This document shows positions 31,486-43,700 of a DNA stretch of 64,000 bases, one piece after another. Every line of letters starts with the position of its first letter. Positions within the stretch are counted from its first letter, which is position 1. The translations under genes and the position numbers were made by a program. The DNA lies in assembly GCA_003586115.2 (NCBI GenBank), contig QVOM02000126.1, positions 52,339,944 to 52,403,943 on the forward strand. The letters run 5' to 3'. The DNA is from Salvator merianae (taxonomy: Eukaryota > Chordata > Lepidosauria > Squamata > Teiidae). The notes beneath the pieces were generated by a model that ran no database searches, was not told the origin of the DNA, and worked only from the letters and a program-made list of their open reading frames with translations.

Positions 31486-32289
31486 GTAAGGATGCTTTCT
31501 TCCTCTTGTACTCTGACAGTTGTGGAAGACAAGGGGAAGAAGACAAGATCGAAGCCGATAAAATTGTTCATGGTGTGGAGAAAGTAGGAAGGGAAAAGCT
31601 TTTCTTCCTCTCACATAATATTTGGATTTCAGCCCATGAAACTGACCAGCACATCACCGTGGTCACAGGAAATTGCTTTTTGCCTCAAAGCATGGCATTT
31701 GCTAATGGGATTCAGTTTATTGCCATGCATGGGACAACCGCCAGCTCAAGGGACTTTGAAATGGGATTGGAAACATTCCCAGATGGTAGGTCTTGTTCAC
31801 GGGCTGTAACTTTCAGACTCAAAGACCAGTGGCTGAGAGCAACAGAGGATCAGCAGGGTTTGTGCTGCGCCTTGGACCTTGCCAGTCAAGAATGTTCTTG
31901 GGGGACTATTGCACTGGGGGGGGGGGGAAAGTTTTCTTGACCATGTTTTTTGGGGAATGTTTTATGGTATTTTAGATTGTTGTTACAAATTTCATGCTTA
32001 GGTGCTCCCCAGAAGCAAGGTAGCCAGATAGCTGTAGAGAATCAGCGAAACATCTGATACACCTGTTTCCCCCCCAGCTTTTTCTATGGAAAGGTTAACT
32101 GGTTTGGCAATTTCTGTGGCCAGCCTGCCCAGAAGGCAAGGGGAAAGCTGGATAGAAATGGGAAGCCAGCTTTTCCCTTTGCCACGGCCCACCAGGCACC
32201 TGGGTGGTTCCCTGTGAGTATTGCCTAAGCAAGGTGAAGTCTTCTGGCCTAGCGTTGGAAGGGACTTCCTGGAGTTTGCCTTGTGCCCG

Positions 32290-32365
<76 letters not shown>

Positions 32366-34713
32366 TCCTTTTTGCACACATAGGGCTTCCAGAGGTCCCT
32401 TCCAATGCTATGCTGAACAACTTTGCCAGACAGCTGGCTACAGCTACATAAAAGTAGTGCTGGATATCTCAGAGCTCTTTTTACTACAACTGATGAAGCT
32501 GATAGACTGTAACAACCTCCACACAGCATCCGGGCTGTCTAGAGGTCAAGGACGCCAGAAAGGTGCCAGCATTTCTGCAGTCTCTGGAAGGTTCCTATGT
32601 TATCTTCTCATATTGCGACTGCTAGGGTGGTTTTTATTTTGGATTATTTTATTGTGCTTTAATCCACCCAGAGGCTTGTTGCCAAGGGCAGGATAAGCAG
32701 TAAATCTAAAATGAAATGGGATGTAATCTGGTGGGCTTCGTGAAGCAGTAGGTTGCTTCCTACTTTTGACCTAATCCTTCTTAAGCTTTTATGCGCTGTT
32801 TTGAACAATGGAATGGTTAGCAGGCTTTGAAAAAGGCACAGAATAATTAATGATTCCATAGAAACGTCACATGCGCAAGTCTGTATTTACAGAAGATCAT
32901 TAGATTGGGGCAAATCAGGATTTATCTGTTTCTCTTTAGTATGGATTTATCAACACTTGCCTGAAATCGCTGCTGATAGAGAAATTTGGGGAAAAAACAT
33001 GGGAAAATCTCAGGTAGGTGTCTGGACCTCTCCTGCTTCTTGTGAACTTGATCTGTTTCTCTCCATTGTTTGCTTCTCATTGCTCAAACCTCTTCTCTAC
33101 CTAGTATAATAATGCCGTATCTCTTTCAGCTTAGAAGTCAAAGAAATGGGGATTCCTTTGGCTGAACAATCCTGTATCAACTCCAAAACTGAATCAGTTT
33201 ATTGTGGTGTGAACCTGCATGGACTAGACAATGATTTAACAGACAGTGCAATCCTACCTCCATGGCAGTGATTGTTTTTTTTTTTATATTTAGACCAAGA
33301 GGGTTGACTTTACATCCAGACTTCATTCAGGTGATTGCAGCTGCTGCTGTCTGCACTCAAAACCATTTTTTAAAATGCTTTCCTCGCCAGCCATTGAGCT
33401 AGCAGCCTCACCTGGCAGCTCTGGTCCGAATGAGGTTTCAGGCTGTGGTCACACCTTACTTTTTATGTGAATAGAGGTCATCCACTGTCCAGAGAGGTCA
33501 GATGTGAAAGTCCATTTCCATTTTTTCTGTGGACTTTCTTTCCCTGGTTGGGACTATCCTCTATGCAGATTATCCCAGCCCTGAGTCTGTTTCTTCTGCA
33601 AGAAATGGACCCAGGTGAAGGGTTGCAGGGAAAGAAATCTGATTTGCTGGAGGCTGGAGCAGGGAGGACCCCATCCAGTCTGTGGCCTCCCTGCCACCAC
33701 TGCCACTGCCACCATTGCACCCTCTGTCACCACCCCCTGTTGCTGCTCCCCCTGCCGTCTCTACCTTACTCCCCGTGCCTCCTTTTCTGCTGTGGCTGCT
33801 GCTGCCACTGCTACCACCACCCGCCACTGCCACTGCTGCCACATTGCACCAGGGAGGATGCCATCCATGCTGCGCTTCCACCCTGCTGCCTCTGCCATGC
33901 CGAAGCGTACCATTTGCCAGGCGAAGGGAATCCACAAAGCTTTGGACTCGTGGTGGCAGCGGCATAACAGTGGTGGTGGTGTGTCACGGTAGGTGTAACC
34001 AGACCGTTTCAGGCCAAAACTGGTCTGAATTCCTTGTCCGCCTCTGAGACGGACCATCTGTTTACAGCATGACTGCAGCCTCAGTGAAGCAGATTATCAA
34101 CTTGTAGGCCTCTTACTTTGTTGTACAAGAACTTTAGCTAAGCAGTAAAGGGCTGAGGTGAGTTGCAGTCTAACCATATTTAGGAGCCACTATTTTTTAT
34201 AAAACATTCATGTGTTGCAGCAGGCACCATCTTAGCATTGTGTTTCCTTCTATGTGAGAGAGGAGAGAGACTAAAAAGGTTGTGTTCACACACAGGGCCT
34301 CTCTGCTCTTATCTCTAGTCGCATTTGCATTACTAGCACTACTGGAGAGCAACGGGAATGTTCCAGCACGCAGAATGCAAATGGCCACTGCTGACCTGGA
34401 GGTCAACCAGCCTGGACTTCCTTTGGTATACTGTTCTATGCAGATAAGTGTGAATTTGGCCATAATCTCTCCCCAGAGGTTCATCAGGTTCACACTTTGG
34501 ATGTCTTCTGTCTATTCCTGAAAGAATATTATTGTAACCCGATTTTTGTTACTTAGTTGGATTCCTCTCTTTTAAAATTCTGTCCTGTACCTAGCTGTAT
34601 GTTATGTTTTTTATATTTTTATCACATTTATGGTTTTATGGTTTTAAATTCTTTGCTCTTTTGTTGTGCTGTTCACCATATTGTCATTTGCAGTTATGCA
34701 GTCTAAAAATCCT

Positions 34714-34744
<31 letters not shown>

Positions 34745-37700
34745 CTAAACTAAACTAAACTAAACAACTCTTTAGTGTGTTTTTTTTGCCTCCAAAGAAG
34801 GAGGTTTGGGGCCTTAGGGCTCAAGTAGAAACACCCCCAGGCTGTGTCTACATAGGATGAATGAAGTACCACGGGCTGCATCCAGACATCACTTCCTTCA
34901 GCTATTTTTGGATATTCCAGATTAAAGTGCTTTATTACTGAATATCTATGCTTTATTCCAGAATATCCCCAAAACAGCAGAATAGGTAAGTGATGCCTGG
35001 ATGCAGCTGCAGTTCCACCCTCTCCACCCTGTACTTACACACCAGAGACAGAAGGTGTTTCTATGGCACTGCAAAAGAATGACAAAAGCAACTACTAAGA
35101 AAATTGAAAATTGGTGATCTGAGGGCATTTTTTCCTGCAGAAGTGCCCTCGCACACTGGTGTGTGGCCATCACCTTGTGCCTTGTATGCACTGGTATCCT
35201 TAGTGGGGAAATCGTTGCCCCCAGAGCAGCCCACTCCCAAGTAGACTGCCACATTGGTGCCTTTCTTCCCCCTAAGCTTTGCACAGGAGATCTTGCTACC
35301 ACTTACAGGATGCAATAGAAAAGCCACACCAATGCTGTTGCACACCCGTGACTGTTCCTCTGCTGCATATTGCGGAAACACCACAGAGAAGGTGGGGAAG
35401 AGACGGAGAAGAAAACTGGCATGTCACTTCCAGCCATTCTCCTCCATTCTCCTTTGCTATACTGTGGCTGCTGGTTCCAAGTGGCCTGTGGATAGTGGCA
35501 ACAGTGGAAAAGACAGCATGCTTTCTGTCCTTTCTCCAGAGCTCTTTATTTATTTCAGTGCTGATTCTTATACATTAGAGAAAAATAGATGAGCAGCAAA
35601 ACAGTTAGACAGTGATTTATATACATGTAGACGTATATATTTGTCATATAAGACACAGGGAGAAAAACAATCTGTTATGCAACACTAACTTTGTGAAGAT
35701 GGAAAGGATTAACATCTTTTTTCTTCTTTTTATCCACACGCCCACAAAACACTGACTGATCAGTGTAAAAGATCTCCTCTGTCATATATCTTAATTTTTG
35801 AGTCAATTCTTCAAGCACAACAATAGAATAAACCTTAGAATACCCATGTCTAAATCCAAACCATCGGAAGCTTTTCAGTGCTTGGCTATGTTATCCCTTG
35901 GCTCAGTTAATAAAGGGGAGAGAAGGTGCTTTTGTTAATTGATCTGGGTCTCCACTTTCCTCAGAGTAATGAGGCTCTGTTGTGAGGCAGACACAGTCTA
36001 ACATCTCAAGACAATGCTTTTCATCTTGAAATTGGAAAGATGTAACGTTAAGGAACAAGCATTTTAAATAGTAAAATCAAATTGCTCATTTAGATGTGGT
36101 ACCTTTTAAAAGGTCAAATTATTTCTAATACATCAAAAACAGTAATCTAACTTAAACATTACCTTTAAATTGTACACGTCAGATTGTCAATCATGCTTCC
36201 TATTTAGTTTCCAGGCACAGACGCTGACAAGATCTTTGGCATCTTTACAGGACAAGAGTTGGGCTCGAAGATAACTTTATGACGTACACCGTGTACGATG
36301 ATGCCATCACAGTAAAGCTGGTTCAAGAAGCATGCAAAATGTTAGGTACTGAGACCATTGCTGATTGCTCATTTTGCTCAGTCTTCTCCCTCATTTGATT
36401 AATTTAGCCTCACTTGGTTTTGTATTTTGTTATGTGGTTTACGTGAGGTGTATTTGTTGCCATTTTGTAGTTTCAGCAGAAAAGTCTTAATGCAGTCCAA
36501 TGTTGTCCATGCTTACTAAGACAAAGTTTGCATGAGACTCAGGCTGCATCTAGACAGGATGGGGTACAGCACTCATATGACATTCCTATCTGTGGTAACC
36601 CCACCATAGCTATGCTATATCCCCCACAAAATGCATGGTAGCCTATTTTGGGAAAACCTGACTCTCAAGGTGGGTTTTCTCAAAATAGTACTAAAATTTA
36701 CCCTGTGGATAGAGGCACCATCGTTGTTTGATCCACTGTGCAAGTGCATGAGAAGGAAAAGATGGTCACACATGTGCAGCAGTCACAATCACACACTTCT
36801 GGGTTTTTTGCATCGGCAAAATACCCAAAAGTGCAAGTCCCCCAAAAGTGCAAAGTTAGCACAACAGACAATTATTCCAGAGGGGCTTTTCTCCAGAATA
36901 TGGCCTGTTGACGCTTTATTTGGCTGGCATCTGGAGCCAGCCTCAGGGAGGTTTTGAGCATCTAAACAAGGATGCCTCACAAACATCCTAGAGGAAAAGC
37001 ACTAATCCCACAGCTTTTCTTCAAGAGTCCTGAAGCCCACATGTCACTACCGACAAAACAATTGTGGAAGTGAAAGAGACAGGGAAACTGGTACCAACTG
37101 GTTTCTACGGTCAGAGAAGTAGATCCCGTGAAGTGACTCCACTGTCCAAATTTCCCCTGTCCTGCCTGCGGGCAGCACTAGGTGGGATTTCAGAGAATAA
37201 AGAAGTTGTGCTGACAGGGCTGTTTCACTGAGAGGTAAGGCCACCAAATGGGCAGGCAATTCTTACCCACTGTGGGGCACCAGAGTACCAGTGGTGCATA
37301 CATCAGCCACACACTGCTCCAAGAGTGCCTCTTCAGAAAGACATGCCCTCCAAGGAGTGTTTCCCGCTTTTTCGGGATCTGTTTTTCAGTTGCTTTAAGA
37401 TGGAATGTGCTCATCTTCCCTGTGTGTCATCGGAACACACTGAAAGGCAGGCATAAAATAGAATGCCCACAGTACGTCTGAACATGAGCTCTCTTTTTAC
37501 GAGATTAAAATAAAACAGGTATAATCACACACTCACAGCTAACTTTTCTGTATAAGGAAGCATCGTTCTACATGGCAGCCTATGGCCAACATATGGTCAG
37601 CAGCAGAAGGGGACAGTCAGGTGCCAGGTGTGGTCACCTTCTGCCTAATTCTCCAAAAAGGGCAGGAAAAGCTACTTTGGAGCCATCTCTCTTGTTCTGC

Positions 37701-40700
37701 ATGCAGAATGTCCCAGTTGCCACAGATGAACAGGAGGACGTCAGTCAAATGACCAAGAGTCCATTCTGCCTCACCATGCTGCTGGCTCCATCCAGCCCCA
37801 GTTTAGCTGAGAAAGAGTACTCTGAGGCTGTGATATCAGCCATCCAAACTGGGGAAAAGTAATTCATGGCCATCCCAGAAACTCGCATAGCTTTTATAGA
37901 ATGAACTTGGTATGGCTTACTTATATGTTGCTTCAAAGTCCTCATTAGCTTGAGCTTGTGTTTATGTAGCTTTCCACCCAATCCAGCTGAAAGAAAGAGC
38001 CACCCTCAGTGTTATTAAACCCCAAATAAGGAAGAGGTTCCTATTCCCAGGCTTCAAGATGGGGTAAGGAGAACTTAGGGAGATAATGTCTGCCCTTACA
38101 GACTCAAATTCACCCAGAGGGCACCTTATTAAGCATTCCAATCGCACCATCTATTACAGAATCTTTCTCCCTCAGCCTCAAACAAGTGTTAGTACTATTT
38201 GAGAGGAGAGAACTAACTGTATGTATTGGAGGCAATCTCACCATGTAGCTAAGCTGGGTGGTTGCACAGGACACGGTGTTTTAAGGGTCACCAAATTAGA
38301 CAGAAATTAAAATTTCCTTCTGGTATTTCATGTTCTTTGTAAATTAAAATTGGAATTGAGCGAACACAAACAGCAAAAGCAAGTATTTCTGGCAAAGACG
38401 GGGGGTGGTAGGGTGATGTTATGTGAGTAGGGTGTATGATATGCTTCAGTTTTGTCCTTTTAGTTCAACTAGATGTTTCTCTACAGCAACTGGGGATGGG
38501 ATTGGCAGCAGGAGCTAGTATACAGGTGCAGGTGCAGGGAAGGGGAGGGGGGGAGGGGCTAGGCAGCAATTGCTGTTAGCCTCTTTTGTCCCAAGGCCAT
38601 GGCAACTAGTTCTTCCCCTGTGGGCACTGCTGAATGGACTGAAACCTTCTGGAATGACTGAAACCTTCTGGGGCTTCTTATATCTAGTTCCAAATCTGGA
38701 TATTAGGCAAGCCTTTGATCAAAATGTATGTGATTCCATCCCTGTTCATCTCATTTTATTTTTCCTTTAGAGGTGCCAGAAGAAGCAGCACTAAAGCTTT
38801 TTGGGGAATACTTTTTCAGTTTCTGCAAGATGTCAGGATATGACAGAATGCTACGGACACTAGGAGGAAACCTGATGGAGTTTATTGAGAATCTTGATGC
38901 CCTTCATAGCTACCTGGCCTTGTCTTATCAGGTACTATCTCTGCTGTGTAGCGACAATGCTAAAGCTTTCTTCTTCTTATCTTGTTTTTTAAAAAAGACA
39001 TTGACTGCAATATCTATGTTGATAGAGCAGCCCTAGTGTTTTGCATGTAGAAGATCCTTTCCAGAATTTCTCTAGAAGACAGCAATGGCAAAATCACTAA
39101 TCTGCTAGGAAAATGATATGGATATGTCCTGTTCACCAGGAGTCAAGACCAACTTTAAGGAATCTTGACCTTTACCTTCATTGTGTGTGGAGCGACCCTG
39201 AGCTTTTGTACAGTTGAGAATAACAAACCGTACAATTCTATGGAATTCTACTGGACAACACTTGGAGGAGAATCTGAGTATATTGTACGGATTCCTCCCA
39301 GATATAGCCAAAGGACTCCAGGCTAAGTCAAGGGAGACAAAGATCATCTAATGGGAAGGGGTAAAAATCCAAAGTTATTTGTTTATCATTTCAAAGTCAT
39401 CAATAGATAGAGACAATGGTATGGGTATGGGAGGGCCCTGGTCCTGAGCCCAGGAGGGGGCATTTGCATGGGAGGAGGGAAGAGGGGGAACTCTGCAAAC
39501 TTTGAGGCTGGGGAATGAAAGTTCCCTGTCATCAGAGGTTCCTCCCGGGGTCTTGAAGTAAAGGACCAGAAATGGTCCCAGATATTTACCAGTTTTGGTG
39601 CTTTTCTTCAAGGGTCTGGGCAGCGAGTATGCAGGTAGGTTGCTTCTGTATCCGCTGTCCCTCTGCAAAGTGACTGCAGTAGTGAACTAGATCCATGCTC
39701 CTTTTGCACAGTGTTTTTCCCCATTCTGCAAAAGAAGAGCTCCTCGGAGCAGATGCTACACTCAGGAGTGGACTAGGTGCCAAAGGGGTGCAGTGATGTG
39801 TGGTCACCACACCCTTGGCATCCTTTTACCATGCCCTTATTTGGCCCTGCAGATCTTGCCAATAGCAATATTTTATGACTATGTACATAAGCAGAAAGAA
39901 CGCTGCCCAAAGAACTGGCACTGTAGTCAACCAGGAAGAGCAATTATGGACTCAGGTATACCTAAGTTTTAATCCACCCTCGATTCACCTTCAGAGGAAG
40001 AGAACACATCAGCAAAGAGGCAAGCAGTTTTCCTTCCCCATTATCTGACCCAGAAAATCCACTACTATATACTCAGATTTACTTCCAAGTGTTGTCCAGT
40101 AGAATTCCATAGAATTGTATGGTTAGTTATTCTCAATTTTACCACTATACAAAAGCTCAGGGCCACTCCACACACAATAAAGTTGGTCTTGATTCCTGGT
40201 GAACACAAGGACACATCCATATTTTCCTAGCAGGGGGAAAAAGTGGAGACTGGCTAGCCAGGGTGACCCTCAAGGGTGTGTTGAATGCCATATCGGGGCA
40301 CAACTATTATTGAGTAGAAATTCATTGAGAAAACATTAGGTGATTATTAAAATCTCCACAAACAAGAGCCTGTCATCAGGCTTTGCTAGTTCTATTATTA
40401 TTAATTCAAACAATATAAGGAAAACCTGTAAAAACAAAGTAGTAAGCTCACATCAAGAATCACCTGGAATCATTGCAGGGGAGATGTATTATTGTTTATA
40501 ATATTTATTTTCAAATGTGTTACATAGGCAATCAATTTTTTAAGAAAGCATGAACTGACAATTTTCTATTGCCTTTCCAGTTTGTACTTTTTGATATGTA
40601 TGATGAAGGTAAATAGGAGAGGGGATGGGGTCACTTTAGTTAAATCAATAGAACTGTAGCAAGAGTCCAAATGCTGTCCCAATGAAGGGAGAATTCAAAG

Positions 40701-43700
40701 TAAGAATTTCATGTGATAATTTCCTTTAAGAAAACACAAACTTTTTTTTTCTACTTAGGCAATGAATGCACCATCATTTCGAGTGGAAAAGACTGGCAAG
40801 AGGATGCTACTTCACTATTACTCTGACAGGAAGGGGCTGTGTCACATTGTCCCAGGTATGCTGCCACAAGGTTACTAGCAGAAGAGGTGGTGACAGCAAC
40901 CAGCCTGGATAGCTTTAAGAAAGAGTTGGATAAATTCATGGAGGACAAGTGTGTCAATCACCACTAGAATGGATGCCTAGGTACTGCCTCCAGGGTGGAA
41001 AGATGGGCAGGATGCCTCTAAAGGCCATTTGCAGGGAGTTGAGAGCAGGTAAAGGTTTTGCCTTTGCCCTTACCTTCTCCCAGCACTTATCTGGAAGAGC
41101 TGGGGTGAATCTTGCTCCCTGCTCAACAACTGAGCACCTAGAGCAGGGCAGACTCCCTGGGGATTAGCTGAGAGATGCACTAACAGATGTTGCTCAAGGA
41201 CTGACTTTCCCTTCTTCCTTCCCTGACTTTAGTACTTAGAGAAGGGGGTTGGAACTTCACTGAGATCCAGTTTGACCAACCAACTGAACCAAGCCGAGCT
41301 GAAAACCCCTGGTTCAGGTTACTGACCAAACCAAGCCAAAACAATACCCCTTTAGGTTTGGGCACACTAAGACATCTGTGGCTCAATAGGGCTTGCCATA
41401 TCAAGTACAGGGCAGTGGCATAAGAAGCGGGGGGCGGGTCGCCCCGGGCGGCACGTTGTCCTGGGCGGCCCATGCAGCCAGGTCCTTTTTTGCCCGCCCA
41501 GCGTGCCGGAGAGCGAGCACGAAGGAGAGGTACGTGGCAGGGTGGCGGCGGTGGTAGGAGGCTGCAGGGCAGGGCGCCCTCACTCACGCTCCTCTGCTAC
41601 CGCTTGGCCCCGGGCGACAAAACTTGTAGCTATGCTGCTGGTACAGGGCCCAAATTTGCAGTGTGTGGGCAGTGTGTGTGTGGGGGGGGGCGTGAGGTAG
41701 TAGGGGATGGAGCAGGGGGCCAAGTAGTGTGGTGAGGCAGCAACCTAGGGGCAGGGGTGCCTTGTAGCATGATAGCCATGGGACAGAGTAGGGGGCCCTG
41801 TGAGTGTGGGGCTGGGTGTGGTGTGGTGTGGTGTGGTGTGGTGTGGTGTGGTGTGGAAGGGTGGGAGAGCATGGGGACAAGGCAGGGGGTGAGGCAGAAT
41901 GGCATGGTTGCAGCCTGAGGGCATGAATGAAGTATAGCAAATGAGTCGTAGAGGTGAGTGGGGCATCATGTGAGCACCAGATGGAAAGGGGGGAACCAGC
42001 ACAGAGGAGGGCCACAGAGAAGTAGTGTGGTAGGGCAGAGTGCAGCAGTGATAGGGACAAAGTTCGCCATGGAAGGCACAGGTTCAGGTGGGACTCCACT
42101 GTGTCAGCATGGAGCCCAGCTGGATCCAAACAGTCCAATTGGCCTAAGGCTGGTCCTGTAGCTCAGGGGTCAGCTGACCTGGATTTTTCATCTCACGCAT
42201 ATCCCTAGCACTTTCTCATTCTTTTTCTTCAGGTGAGCAGTTTTGAAATTACCAGATATTTTGAGCTTTTCTGGTGCTTCAGAGTTGTAGCACTGCTGAT
42301 TTTGGTTTGTTTCAAGTTCTGTACATCTTATTTTGGCACTTCTGAAAGAGTTTGAAATATGTGGCAGTGGGATCCTCTGTTTCATAATAGCACCTATGGC
42401 CTTCAGAGACATTAGGAGCATTATGAATCCAGGTTCTGCAACCTGTTTTTACTCTGTGAAGTTGGAAGATAAAATTGCAACTTCCGCTAATCTTCATGTT
42501 CCACTAGATGCAATGACTTATTCACAATTTGAAAATTCACGTTCCCGCCCCCCCCCCAAGAAATCTAACCTTTAAGAATAATGAGAAATAAACTGCCTTA
42601 TTTATTTTTATGTAGGCATTCTTGAAGCTGTGGCCAGAGATTTTTTTGACAGTGAAGTGGCTTTGGAAATTCTTAATCACACTGTGGAAGAGGAGCGCAC
42701 TGGGAAAAAAGAACATGTGGTATTTTTTCTCTCACAGAACAAAACAGAATCAAAGGACAAGATGACAGAAAAACCAAAAGCTACAGATGGACTGTATCAG
42801 GACAACAAAGAGGTGAACTGGTCAAAGGAGAGTTGTGTGTGTGTTTTCTGTTAATACTAAAATTCTGTATCTAAAGAAGGAAAAGCTCTGTGAACATTCC
42901 AGAAAGTGGGATTGGGGTACCTCTTAGTGGACCAAAGACTGAGATATATAAATAGTCATGGCCAGCATGCAGGATTTCTACCCTAGGAGGCTTCCAAACA
43001 CCCCACTTGACTAAACTTCAGTGAAGTGTGGGTTATGTGAGGGGGCCCTCTGCTATTCCATTCTGGAGTGGAGATGGCGATATTTTTAACAGGTGCTAGT
43101 GGTCATAAGGCAAAAACAGTGGAAGTGCCAAGGTGTGATGAGGCTAGCTGAGGTAGGGCTGATGCAACCATCTGGCAGCTGCTATGAGTGTTAGGCGAGG
43201 CAAGAAACTGAGGTGGTCAGGCAACTGGTGGGTGAGTGAGTGACCAGCTGTAGGTCCTGCAGAAGCCCCTGAGAGCTAAGCCTGTTTCTCTTTCTCTTTT
43301 GCTTTCTTCTCCATATCTCCCCATCTTTGGCCAAGGTTAGACAAATGCCACGGGCTCAACCATAGTTCCGATTGTCCTGGGATTGTGGGCAGCCACAAAG
43401 AAGCTGCTCAGGCAAAATCCTGGCATTTCAAAAAAAAAAAAGGACACCCATCACTGAAGAGTATGGAAGCTTTCCAAGATGCTGTGTACATTGGTAGCAA
43501 GTTGCAACAATGTGAGGCTACACCTGATGCCCTACTTTCCTCTCACCATCCTATCAATTCCATTTCGTAAGCTTAGTTTGGTCTGCCTATAATGTGTTCA
43601 ATAACAGCAGATTTATGCAGGATCTGATAGTGCCTGAATGAATATTGGATGTAACATCAGTTTCAAAAGCATGTACATCCTTCGATGGCACCATATAGCA

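Noticed and set aside
31245..31940. 231-codon plus-strand open frame
   Set aside because: No recognisable domain, ends in a poly-G run, and overlaps the presumed 5' region and intron 1 of GUCY1B2. It is the longest chance frame in the window; not enough to call a gene.
31998..32529. Two minus-strand frames with KERK repeats
   Set aside because: Translation of the (CTTT)n microsatellite.
33467..34057. Four overlapping open frames on both strands (Pro/Leu/Cys-rich and Gly/Ser-rich)
   Set aside because: Low-complexity CCACTG/CTGCTG sequence keeps all frames open; no coding evidence.
41584..42138. 184-codon minus-strand frame rich in Pro, His and Thr
   Set aside because: Composition follows the GGTGT repeat and G-rich DNA; two other frames are open over the same stretch.
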